A stretch of DNA of 22,321 nucleotides from Sphaeroforma arctica JP610 (lineage: Eukaryota; Opisthokonta; Ichthyosporea; Ichthyophonida). Where the stretch lies: contig NW_014040217.1 in assembly GCF_001186125.1 (NCBI RefSeq), forward strand, positions 12,124-34,444. Direction: 5' to 3'. The position numbers and the translations under genes were made by a program. Shown piece by piece: positions 1 through 8,421 of this stretch; positions within the stretch are counted from its first letter, which is position 1; every line of letters begins with the position of its first letter. The notes under the pieces were generated by a model that was not told where the DNA came from, ran no database searches, and saw nothing but the letters and a program-made list of their open reading frames with translations.

Positions 1-57
<57 letters not shown>
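1..57. repeat. (AGTT)n tetranucleotide microsatellite
   Basis: About 14 tandem copies of the 4-bp unit AGTT (equally TTAG) begin at the first base and probably continue beyond the window. It is uninterrupted, so it is young or still slipping. It abuts the TG repeat that follows. The unit is not one of the standard telomere units. Confidence 0.97.
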
Positions 58-59
<2 letters not shown>

Positions 60-61
60 AG

Positions 62-63
<2 letters not shown>

Positions 64-103
<40 letters not shown>
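64..103. repeat. (GT)n dinucleotide microsatellite
   Basis: About 20 uninterrupted GT units. The last TGT overlaps the terminal bases of the LTR that starts at 101, so the LTR edge on this side is uncertain by a few bases. Confidence 0.97.
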
Positions 104-105
<2 letters not shown>

Positions 106-958
106 TAAAATTCGGTACAATACGTTAATACGTTAAAATGTAAAATGTTAAATATGTTTAACTTCGGCCCTTGGTTATGAGCAAACGATTAGAGGATTTT
201 AGACTGAGACTATTGTCTATATGATCTGCTCTAATCACTCACTCCTTCGGTCTAGATTTATTTATGTTTTAGTTACTAAGACTAGATATAATTTCATTGG
301 ACGCATAGTTTACATTTCACGTCTCGAAACAATTACCTAATCAAACTAACCAATAAAGTATATCTATGTCCAACTTAAGAAAATAGAAATAAAATCAAAA
401 CACCAAGCTGGTGCAGTATACATCTGCACCTAAACCCCATCACTTGGTACCTAGCTCCCCATCTCATTTAAGGCATAGACGGGCCCATCTAGTTGGCTGG
501 CTAGGAGGAATCAAAACAATGTTGTCCTAAATTCTAACAACTCTGATCTTGTCCTTTTCTCAGTGGATTATCTTACTCTGAGATCCTTATTGAATTATAC
601 CATAGATTTGTACCTACAACCATTTCATGCCTGAGACCCTCTCTCATGGTACTCCCATTAATTAGAGATTCCGAAAGTGTCATTTTCAGGTGTTAGATTG
701 GTGTCGTTCCTATTTAAAACAATTCTAATTTCAGTGAAAAAAACTAATCTATATTTGGGAAACCACCTAATTGTCCACAGTAGAGTCCCACACTCTACTG
801 AGTACTGTCACATGTTCAGAATCCTGAATTTCTCAGTTCTTGTTCATGTCCAATTCGTTAAATGTTTGACAGTATTATAAGTATAAACGTTATTATGTTT
901 ATACGTTTATAATATACGTTACCTGTGCAACTACTATTAGGAACCCGCTATTTTTACA
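101..958 (-). repeat. 3' LTR of element A (858 bp)
   Basis: Read on the minus strand it begins TGTAAAAATAGCGGG and ends AATTTTACTACA, so it has the TG...CA ends of an LTR. It matches the 4054-4778 LTR at four colinear places: both termini, a block near 190-265 (compare 4200-4278) and a block near 483-509 (compare 4469-4494). It lies immediately after a G-rich tract at the end of element A's coding remains, which is where a 3' LTR belongs, and this sets the minus orientation. I see no target-site duplication on the left, where the GT repeat abuts. It is clearly diverged from the other copies, so it is an old copy. Confidence 0.68.
874..913. other. AT-rich inverted repeat (hairpin) inside the LTR
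   Basis: Left arm ATTATAAGTATAAAC (874-888) pairs with right arm GTTTATACGTTTATAAT (897-913) apart from a 2-base bulge, with an 8-base loop. It lies about 45 bp from the 5' end of the minus-strand LTR. Its role is unknown. Confidence 0.7.
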
Positions 959-977
959 TAGCCCCCCCCCCCCCCCT
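959..977 (-). promoter_or_regulatory. Polypurine tract of element A
   Basis: On the minus strand the sequence is CTGA, fifteen G, then CTA, directly before the LTR that starts TGTAA. A purine run next to the 3' LTR is the plus-strand primer site in LTR retrotransposons. A pure run of 15 G is longer than usual and may have grown by slippage. Confidence 0.6.
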
Positions 978-1114
978 CAGCTTGAAAATTATAATGTTGG
1001 CTTATACGTGGTATTAGCACATAGACTCAAATCTCACATGAATTGTACAAGCGAAAAGAAAAGAAAATGCTGATGTTGTATTCTCTTAGACAAAGTATAC
1101 TTAGACGTTATAAG

Positions 1115-1825
1115 TTACTCGGTTACTCTATTACGTTTGGGCTTTGGTCTTTGTGGTCCCCGATGGTGGATGGGACGTTTCTTAATGCCTTTTGGAGGTA
1201 CGTACATTCCATGCTGTTTAAAGCTGGGAATGTATGATGTCTGTGGATAGATCTTACACACTTCGGGTCGCTTATTCGATGGTAAGATTGTTTCTGCATC
1301 AGCCTTATTTTTGTGTAAGCGTTTGCGAAACTTCTTATTAAAATCCTTTAGTACATCCGGATCATCAAATGCTGATGGTGGAAGATCATACTGTGCTCCA
1401 TCGGCGAGCTCCGTAGTGTAATATGTCATATCCTCATGTTTGTACTTCCCTAGAATCTACTTAAACTCGTAAGACATAAGAGGTGTTATAGCTTCACATG
1501 TGCGACGAAGGATGATTTCTGTTGTAGGGATTCGATGTGGCCCGATATTTAAGGCACTAGAGTCATCAACGTTGTTAACTTCATACGTTCCGCTCTTCTT
1601 ATCGGCCACAGAGATCATAAATAATCCAATATATTTAGCCGTAAGCACAGTTGTATCGAAGTTGCGAGCCATATCGTTGACTATATTGTCTACCTCAAAC
1701 TCGACTATTTTCTTGGTGTCATTCCATCGCTTTTGTCTCTTCTTAAGAGCGATATCCCTCATCTCCCTTAAGCAAGGATAGACCACATCTCTGGTCCGAC
1801 ACATCTTCTCTAACCATGGTAACAC
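1115..1825 (-). pseudogene. Element A integrase C-terminus and chromodomain-like tail (fossil)
   Basis: The part at 1825-1457 looks like the C-terminal domain of a Ty3/gypsy integrase: a basic helix rich in K and R, then a beta-rich stretch with YIGLFMIS and SGTYEV, comparable to the GPY module. The part at 1440-1115 aligns by eye with the second half of the chromodomain of element D (7823-7975): both have a short strand, a DG turn, an S residue, then DPD(V/I)L and a basic tail. Chromodomains in chromoviruses help direct integration to marked chromatin. The chromodomain call is weaker here than in D. It is a fossil. Confidence 0.6.
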
Positions 1826-1929
1826 ATGATCATCTTGAGACTCTTTGTTGAAGGGGATCTGTAATTCACTATAACGGCCCAGGAAATAGTGAGCGGGTGT
1901 TGTACCAGTGACTAAATCAGGGGATTCGC

Positions 1930-2560
1930 TTATCTGTGTCTGTACTCAATTGATTGAGTACGGCCACATGTCAGCATCATCAAGTAGTGCTCCTCGCATG
2001 AACTCCTTCATCTTTCTGTGTCGTACCTCGTTCGCACCTTGTGTCTGAGGCTTGTAAGGTACACCCATCGTATGGCATGATCCCGCAACGAGTGACAGTG
2101 TCGTCATGACATCTCTTGTAAACTCACTACCGTTGTCGGAACATACAATAGCTGGCCAGCCGAAATCTGCGAAACATTTATATATGCTCTCAGCCACAGT
2201 TTGTGTTGATTTATCTTTCAGCGGATACGATACATTATATCTTGGTGCGACATCAAACACGTGACAGACATATTATTCCTTCGTGCGTTCGGACGTGGGT
2301 AGCTCAACCAAATCAATGATATCCCGGCGCCAAGACTCGTCATCTGATACGCTGCGTAAAGGTGCGCATCCGTAGCGCTTGATCCAGTTAACTTCGCAGT
2401 TGTTACATTCGTGATACACCTGAGATATATAATGCTTGAGGTTCGGGTTTACGATTTCGTACCTCTTGCAATCTTTCTCAGTTCTAACCTTATCCATGTG
2501 CTTAAGAGCATGATTTTGTCATAACCACTTCAGAATCGCCTCCTGTGATTTACTTATTAC
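1930..2560 (-). pseudogene. Element A integrase zinc region and catalytic core (fossil)
   Basis: The minus-strand translation shows an HALKH motif near 2510-2490 and HECNNC near 2410-2395, the H2C2 zinc module at the start of retroelement integrases. The core follows: DIIDLVELP near 2320, CSDNGSEF near 2140-2115, and PQTQGANE near 2050-2025. These carry the D, D and E expected of a DDE integrase. The core integrates the cDNA copy into host DNA. Its place downstream of RNase H is the normal Ty3/gypsy order. It belongs to the broken element A. Confidence 0.85.
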
Positions 2561-2567
2561 ATTGAAA

Positions 2568-3060
2568 TCAGGAGGTGAGGATTCCCGCGTCATCACCTGG
2601 ACTCGAAGACTCGTCTTGTCCAATCTCGCCTAAAGCTTCTATATCGTGAATCCGACTGATGTTTGTTCTATCCATTAGTTGAGTCACATGATCATATACC
2701 TCGGGAAAGTCATTCATCAATTGCTTAAGCAATCCAGTTTCGGCTTGGTATGCAGTTTCCCTGTCAGACCGTATCTTGTTGTAGAAGGCTTTCGCTAGTG
2801 TTGTGCTCCTCGTTGATTCCTTTAAATTTGGCTGTATCTCGGTAACACATACTGCAGGTGCTTGTGTTGTCCCAGTCTCTGATTGAGACTTAGGATTCAA
2901 GAGTGGAATCTTGGATTCCTCAACCTTCTGTTTGAAAGTCTCGGATGGTGTCCACTTGGTTGTTCCAACTGGACCTATTCGACATATAATAGTATGTCGC
3001 CAAAGCGTCTTTTGGACTGCACGGATACCCTGGTAGGGAAAAGTATCTACCTCTCTATCC
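2568..3060 (-). pseudogene. Element A linker region of unknown function (fossil)
   Basis: About 160 codons lie between the Dam-like domain and the integrase zinc module. I do not recognise the family. The visible translation is polar and probably helical, with stretches such as AKAFYNKIRSDRETAYQAE and an acidic end (GEIGQDESSSPGDD). Most Ty3/gypsy elements have a much shorter link between RNase H and integrase, so this is extra material, perhaps a tether domain. Function is not claimed. Confidence 0.5.
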
Positions 3061-3360
3061 ACATAGATCGGCTCACATTGAATCATTGAGATCAACTGTG
3101 GTAGCCATGTATCTGAGTGTCTTAGGGAACAACACAACGTGATGGTAGCATCTTGAATATGTACATAATTTAGCAACGGTGGTATTAATAGCTATGGAGG
3201 ATTTGCCCAGGCATTCTCGTGAGACAAGTCTATCTGGAATCCGTCTCCTTCCGGATGTTCCAGTGACCAGTACCTCGGCAGTTGCGCATTATGATGAGCG
3301 GCAAATATATCTATGGTATGTGGTCCATATATGTTGTCAGCGATCTTAAACCACCTAGGA
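3060..3360 (-). pseudogene. Element A Dam-like adenine methyltransferase domain (fossil)
   Basis: Directly after RNase H the translation reads YGPHTIDIFAAHHNAQLPRY, then a DGF and a polar stretch, then ENAWANPP, and further on ATITLCCS and TWLPQLISMI. This matches the layout of Dam-type N6-adenine methyltransferases (Pfam Dam family): a D(I/L/V)-F/C-A motif, NxxxPR(Y/F), DG, and the catalytic NPP(Y/W) motif. The same arrangement after RNase H is known from DIRS-type retroelements. Here it sits between RNase H and a DDE integrase. The match rests on motif order seen by eye, not a search. Whether the ancestral protein methylated DNA or had turned the fold to another use cannot be told. Confidence 0.65.
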
Positions 3361-3379
3361 TTGGCCATTCAATCTGTAG

Positions 3380-5290
3380 CTAGTAACTCCCTAACCATCT
3401 TGTTATAGTCTGGTACGAAGCGAGACAACATGTCGGTAAATGATTGTGAATATCCGGTATATGTGTTATGCCGAAAGAAAATTTTGCGATCGTGTCATGC
3501 CACCGACTGACTAACTGTGAGTTAGGTTTCATGTTCTTTAGGTGTTGCAATGACTTCTGATCACATAGCACGTTAAAGTGCGTGCCATATGGATAGTCCT
3601 TAAAATGAGTGAGTACAGTAACAATAGCCAAAAGCTCTTGTTGCACGGTTGGGTAATTGATCTGAGACGAATTCATGGCCCTGCTAAAGAACTGTACATA
3701 TCATGGTTTCCCATCAATCATTTGATACAAGACGCCACCGAGTGCCATGTCGGACGCGTCTGTTGCTACCATGAATGGAATATCATCCTTTGGTGGCTGG
3801 ACTATTGGCGCCTGTTGACCCACTATTTTGAGCTGCTTAAATGCGTCATCACAGTCTTTGGTCCACAGTGCGCCTAGTTTGCCTCTATGAAATCTCAAAT
3901 GTCCAAAGGGCTTTAAATAACTTACCAGGTATGGTACTCCGTCAGATGAAAAGTTGCCGAATCCGCACATGTTGTTGACATCCTTACCCGTGGTAGGAGT
4001 TCTCCAGTCTAGCAAGTGGTCGACCTTCCCGGGATCGATCATAATTCCATCCCTGTAAGATTCGGTCTATCAAGGCGATATTAACGCCTTAGACTAATTA
4101 AACGCGTAGGTAAAATTTAAGTATCGTGACATTCAAAGTAAATTAAAAAAATGAGTCTTTTAGTAAAGTTAGGTATGCCTCGTGAAAACAGCATTACTCT
4201 GAGGGATTGTGAGGCTGAGACATTGCCTATATATAATCCTCTCAGTACTGTTTCCGCCGAAGGGATTTTATTTAGTGTTTCGTTGTCGCTCTATTAGAAA
4301 CTATAGTATGTTTCGTTGGGGCGAATCCGAGAGACTCATAAAATCCTATCTTTAGAAAACAATTAAATTTGAATTTAAAAAAAAAAGACTCTTGATGTCC
4401 TTAGTTATTGCATTAACCAATATCGTGCAACTTATCAAGAATTACCGACTTAGCCTTCATCAGACTGGCACATCTGGTTGGCTGATCGGAGGATAAACTA
4501 GGTAACGTTAATAGTCCCTAGAAATCTATGTTCGGTTGAGCCATCTCGCTACCGAAGTATTCAGATATAAATAGATTTGGAAAGTAAATATAGTTATATT
4601 AATAGAACTAGACCAAATCTTATGTTTGGTATTTTACAGGGGCCTTTTTAATGGCCTTATCCAAATATCTGATATGTAAAATGGAAAGATATTAATTAAT
4701 AAAACCGTCAAAAACCATATAGTTTACGTACTGCTTAAGTTGTAACATAGAGTCTAGTGTGGAGGCCCGGCTATTACATCCCCGGATACTCGATAACCCA
4801 ACAACTGAATCTCGTTAACACCGAAGTGACATTTATTACTGTTGACCTTAAAGTTGTGCTTGTCGAGTCTATCTAGAACCTCTCGCACAACCCTTTCGTG
4901 CTCCTCTTTGGTTTTGGTGAATACCACAATGTCATCAAGTATACTTGTACATTGTCCATTTCCCTAAACAAGTTTTAGGCAGGTAACATGTGTAACCCAA
5001 AAGGGGCGCCTTTGAACGAATATTGCTGACCCTCCCAGGTAAAGGTGAATACTTCCGGTGTGGTTTGTAGATCTTCATCTGGTGGTAGCCCTGCTTCAGG
5101 TCGATAGTGGAGAATATCTTAGCTCCCTCCATGCGCCTGAGTAGTTCGTTTATCCTTGGTAAGTGAAAAGTGTGCGTCGGTATCAATATCCAAACACACC
5201 CGAACTTTCTTCAGCGTCCCGTCAGAATTGAATTGGTCGACGGCTAAAAGCGCTAGGTTGACGGGAGTCGGCTCGTATTTGACTGTGATC
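3380..5290 (-). pseudogene. Element A reverse transcriptase and RNase H (fossil, hosts a solo LTR)
   Basis: RT: RINELLRRMEGAKIFSTIDL and KQGYHQMKI at 5160-5065 are the Ty3/gypsy RT motif A region, and LDDIVVFTKTKEEHERV near 4935-4890 is the motif C (DD) region. RT ends with GYRVSGD before 4783, and the connection to RNase H follows from 4048 (IDPGKVDHLLDWRTP). RNase H: WTKDCDDAFKQLK, then ATDASDMALGGVL near 3770-3735, QELLAIVTVLTHFKDY near 3640-3595, and a TxIPD-like end near 3455. These enzymes copy the RNA genome into DNA. A 725-bp LTR of the same family lies between the two RT parts. Confidence 0.88.
4054..4778 (-). repeat. Solo LTR (725 bp) inserted in element A
   Basis: It starts TGTAATAGCCGGGCC and ends GACCGAATCTTACA on the minus strand, and is flanked by the perfect 4-bp direct repeat TCCC (4050-4053 and 4779-4782). 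The RT coding sequence of element A lies on either side. A lone LTR with a target-site duplication is the product of insertion followed by recombination between the two LTRs of an element. The minus orientation is deduced from the homologous LTRs of elements A and C, where the internal region shows the direction. It is younger than element A. Confidence 0.9.
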
Positions 5291-5589
5291 ACTCCGTCAT
5301 CTAACCATGCTTTAACCTGTTCTCGTACGACCTGCTCATGACGCCATGCAACATAGTTACGTGTAGGACAATTCAGCTTCGAGAAATCTACTCTCGTCAG
5401 GTATAGACTAACGTATCCGTTATTGAATTTGAACTTAGACCAGTCAGAGATCTGAATCTTGTCGTTCTCGAAAATCAAGTCCTTGAGTTTCTCTGTGAAG
5501 TGAGGGATCATCTTCTTCACAGTCTTCGAAGGTTTATATACCGGTTTCAACAAGTTGTCGTCCGACTGATCCTTCTGTGGTTCAATGTT

Positions 5590-5880
5590 AGTAGGTAAGC
5601 CTGTAATTGTGATACCTAATGACAATAAATCACTCATACCTACTATGAGATCATAGTCTAGTGAAGTGTTATATATGACTGCCTTAGTAACTATAGTACG
5701 TTGGTCTGTCAATGTAAACCTAAGATCGATTGCCATTTCTCTGCAAGTGATCTCTCTTTCATCAGCCAGTTTCAACATAGCTGGCTTTGACTTTCGAGTT
5801 ACGTCTGTCATTTTACAAAATCTAGAGGATATACATGAAATTTGCGAGCCCGGATCCAGCAACGCTTTATTTCTTGTCCG
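5590..5880 (-). pseudogene. Element A aspartic protease region (fossil)
   Basis: The translation at 5862-5780 has the shape of a retropepsin active-site segment: a hydrophobic run, an aspartate turn, then ISCISSRF. About 65 residues later comes DYDLIVGMSDLLSLGITI, the second conserved block (the G-hydrophobic-D/S segment with an LG ending). It would cut the Gag-Pol precursor. A linker leads on to RT, with the typical WRHEQVVREQVKAWLDDGVI lead-in at 5350-5285. Element C has close matches to the protease and linker at 17935-18479. Confidence 0.75.
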
Positions 5881-5979
5881 TTAACTCGTATATCTAGGAT
5901 TACACGATCGTCTTGAGGTGCGTCCTTTTGTCTTAGTGACAAGACCCGGTATGTTTGTCACTTAACTTCAACTTTTGGT

Positions 5980-6170
5980 TTCACCTTGCATGTATGCTTG
6001 TGGTAATCTCCAGTCCCTGTACAGTCGGCACACTTCTCGATAAAGTGCTTACACTTTTCTGCGTGCCTTCCATTCCATCTGCCATTCGGCTCATGTTGGG
6101 TCATTCGCCAATTGCAATCAGTCTCACTACAGTTCTTGACCTCCCTAAGCCTGGGCTTAGGGTTACCTGC
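5980..6170 (-). pseudogene. Element A gag zinc-finger region (fossil)
   Basis: The minus-strand translation has a Cys/His cluster: C-x4-C near 6135-6115, then after a gap H-x3-C-x-H-x4-C-x2-C and a YH pair ending near 5985. Element C has the same spacing at 17668-17800. It differs from the usual CCHC knuckle (C-x2-C-x4-H-x4-C) of Gag. Its position just upstream of the protease fits the nucleocapsid end of Gag, which binds the RNA genome. The rest of gag is not seen to the right. Confidence 0.6.
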
Positions 6171-6260
6171 CGGCGGTCCATTTCTTTTGGTCTGGTTATC
6201 CTTAGGGATGACATTGTTCTTGTTGCTTTCAGAACCATTATAAACACAAAATACATAATA

Positions 6261-7330
6261 TCCCTATAGTCACTAGTAGTAAGGGGCTATACCTCTTGGA
6301 ATCAAAGACGTAGATCTAAAACGAGTATGAACACACTACTCTGTGTCAATAAGAGATACAAATAAACCCTGATAACAACAGTAACACTACTGAATGTTAG
6401 CGTCGCAATAAAACAAGAAACCCCCACACACCATGGGACAACACATCCTCACACTCCATGAGGTAGAAATAAAAGGCCAAGAAATCACATCCAGTAAGAA
6501 CAAAGTAAAAGACTAAAGACTAGAGTAATGCAACAACAAGAACAGCATAGGTACAAACAAACTAATGAGAACACCACTCAGTAATTAGTTAGAACATATT
6601 GTAAATTTGGTATGGACACTCCAGTCCTAAATCACAAGGCGATATACAAGATTACTGTAGCTACACATAGATTACAAGGATAAACCAACACTAGAAGACA
6701 ATAGTGTAGCAAAACTAACGGCCAGAAGCCAAATTTCACACAAAAATCCGGACACATGGATAACAGTGACAACGTAAAGAATACATGTACACGTGCCAAT
6801 AACAAAGACTACCAGGAATCAGATAACACATATCGAAATTCAAACATACTAGGCATACCAATACGTTGTACATCACACACGGCAGCGGGTATAAGCTGAC
6901 GTATGCACACCACACAAAGCACAGACCACAAAAGATATCTGATAATATCTGTATAAACGTATACAAGTAGTATTACAGGTGTACAATGAATACTACAAGG
7001 TATATAAACATAGGAGGAAGTTCGGAACACCACCGAGACTCAAATAAAAATGAAATATAATAGAAAATTTGTAAAACCAAATTACAGGTTTACAAAACCA
7101 AAAACCAAGTCACGAGAGAAACTAGGTTTACAACCAATAAACCATCATAAACCCAAGTTTATCATCTCAAACCAAAAATTCTTCAAATAAACCCAGGTAA
7201 CTCGAACACGAGCAATTCAAGCCACACAAGCACAAGGCCCTACAATCAGCACGGACACCGCATGCCACACGGGGACGCAGAAACAGGTAATAAACAAATC
7301 TGATTCAACCAATTTACTGATGCATTACAA
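6261..7330. other. A/C-rich stretch without recognisable gene
   Basis: About 1.07 kb with a strong strand bias: in 6361-6420 I count 29 A and 11 T on the plus strand. Neither strand gives a convincing protein; the longer minus-strand frames (6736-7033) are low-complexity shadows rich in Cys, Tyr and Val. There are loose repeats of AAACCA-type words around 7060-7190. It could be worn internal sequence of element D or an untranslated leader. I see no LTR of either family in it. Confidence 0.6.
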
Positions 7331-7339
7331 ATATATCCT

Positions 7340-7975
7340 AACCACACCCCACACGCAGAACAGTCAATGACGTCTGCACCATACCAACTCACCAATTATG
7401 ACACAACAGTCAGTGCACCAAGTACAAAACTAACATGGGAAACACGACTACAAAATTTAGAGGAGTCAAAACGACCACAACAAGATGCCAATGTGGCACA
7501 ATATCAAGAAAAATGCACGCAGCATTTGATCGCAAATATCAAGAGAAGTATGTACACTTCCAAGAGGGGAACATTGTGATGATTCGGTACCTAGGTGAAA
7601 TGAATAAAATGGCAGCACTATATGGAGGACCATACAAGGTAGCAAGCAAAGAGGGCAACGTATATTTCGTCCGTAACCTTGATGGCACTCGAGCCCCCGA
7701 ATATCCTAACTCGGTCATTGATGAGCTAATTGGTTTAGTCAAGAAGGCTAGTGAATCAGAAGGTTTCACTACCAACAATCAAATCTAACAATCAGAAGAG
7801 ACTCAATTCTCTTCGATACTAGACCACAGAGAATCCACAAGAGGTGGAGGAACCCAGGACTACCTATTGCAATGGACAGATGGAGAGCGCACCTGGACAC
7901 AGGAATCAGACATCGCAGATCCTGATATTCTTACGATATACCGACAGCGTGAACGACGCAAGCGAAGACAATCCA
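7340..7975 (+). pseudogene. Element D integrase C-terminus and chromodomain (fossil)
   Basis: Around 7340-7400 the translation (PYQLTNYD) fits the loop after the integrase core. A basic helix follows (AAFDRKYQEKY), then VHFQEGNIVMIRYLGEMNKM and LYGGPYKV near 7615-7640, the GPY/F module of Ty3/gypsy integrases. At 7823-7975 the translation has ILDHRES, QDYLLQWTDGERTWTQESDI and ADPDILTIYRQR, a chromodomain with its conserved W residues and acidic loop, followed by a very basic tail. Chromodomains of this group recognise histone marks and steer integration. It is one of the better preserved protein segments among the LTR elements here. Confidence 0.85.
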
Positions 7976-8079
7976 GGCCGAAGCAGTCAACAGCAATCAG
8001 CATTGATGAAAGATCAGCGAGCAACAGGCAGCGCACAAGGCGGGGAACTTAGCCAAGTTTCATTGACACCAAAGGACAC

Positions 8080-8376
8080 TCCCACTTTTCTCACCTTGAA
8101 GCATACTCTGCCCACACACCAGAGGGATAAGAACCAAAGACTCAGTTGAGAGCCACCGTTGAGATGCGTTTTCCCAAGCCAAGTTGTAATCAACCGAGAG
8201 CACAGGTCAAGACTGACTCTGATGAGCGTAGTAGAGTACTCCTGTTATTTAGTATAAATTAATTTATTAAGTAATATGTTAGAATGGATAATGGTGGCAG
8301 GTTTTTCATCTTATGACCCCTAAGGGACAAGTTTTTCCCTGTACAAAACCACCAACCTCTAGATAATCGAGTCCTA
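8080..8376 (+). repeat. 297-bp repeat, copy 1 (in element D)
   Basis: Matches 9775-10071 base for base over 297 bp with five substitutions and no gaps (about 98% identical), in the same orientation. It lies between the chromodomain and the polypurine tract of element D. It lacks TG...CA ends, terminal inverted repeats, a clear tRNA-type promoter and a poly-A tail, so I cannot assign it to LTR, MITE or SINE. It contains a short hairpin, AGGGA/TCCCT, near 8321-8340. Confidence 0.95.
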
Positions 8377-8408
8377 CAAGATGTCACTTTTTACTCCTAC
8401 GCCGGCTA

Positions 8409-8421
8409 AGAGTTGGGGGGC
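8409..8421 (+). promoter_or_regulatory. Polypurine tract of element D
   Basis: AGAGTTGGGGGGC lies directly before the LTR start TGTAGCATCC at 8422. The G run is short and is broken from the A/G part by two T. It is the expected place for the plus-strand primer of the element. Confidence 0.6.

Larger units (their letters stand above)
101..6260 (-). mobile_element. Element A: broken Ty3/gypsy LTR retrotransposon
   Basis: On the minus strand the remains run in Ty3/gypsy order: gag zinc-finger region (about 6170-5980), protease (about 5880-5600), RT (5290-4783, continuing 4048-3800), RNase H (about 3790-3400), Dam-like domain (about 3360-3060), unknown linker (3060-2568), integrase zinc region and core (2560-1930), integrase C-terminus (1825-1457), chromodomain-like tail (1440-1115), G-rich tract and 3' LTR. 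The order RT, RNase H, integrase is established for Ty3/gypsy; chromodomain tails are known in chromoviruses. It is a fossil with many breaks, its 5' LTR and most of gag are not in the window, and a solo LTR lies inside it. Element C at 15.4-18.5 kb is a relative. Age can only be given as older than the solo LTR it hosts. Confidence 0.9.

Noticed and set aside
1-57. (TTAG)n as a telomere
   Set aside because: TTAG is not a standard telomere unit (TTAGG, TTAGGG and TTTAGGG are), the array is only 57 bp in view and a GT microsatellite follows. A simple microsatellite is enough.
677-880. 67-codon plus-strand ORF
   Set aside because: It lies inside the LTR of element A, with no domain and no counterpart in the other LTR copies.
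101-958. LTR read in plus orientation as an independent solo LTR
   Set aside because: The TGTA...TACA ends allow either reading, but the G-rich tract and coding remains of element A on the right, and the direction of element C next to its matching LTR, both favour minus orientation.
4152-4298. A small ORF starting MSLLVKLG that also occurs at 15512 (minus)
   Set aside because: It lies inside homologous LTR sequence and is antisense to the element. The third LTR copy (101-958) shares the DNA but not the frame, so DNA homology explains it.
6736-7033. Two minus-strand ORFs rich in Cys, Tyr and Val
   Set aside because: They are the complement of an A/C-biased stretch, have no motif and no homologue in the window; likely chance.
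8200-8240. CTGATGAG in the 297-bp repeat as a hammerhead ribozyme core
   Set aside because: The expected stem II and GAAA part does not follow, on either strand.
8080-8376. 297-bp repeat as a solo LTR, MITE or SINE
   Set aside because: It lacks TG...CA ends, terminal inverted repeats, target duplication, clear A/B boxes and a tail. It is left unassigned.
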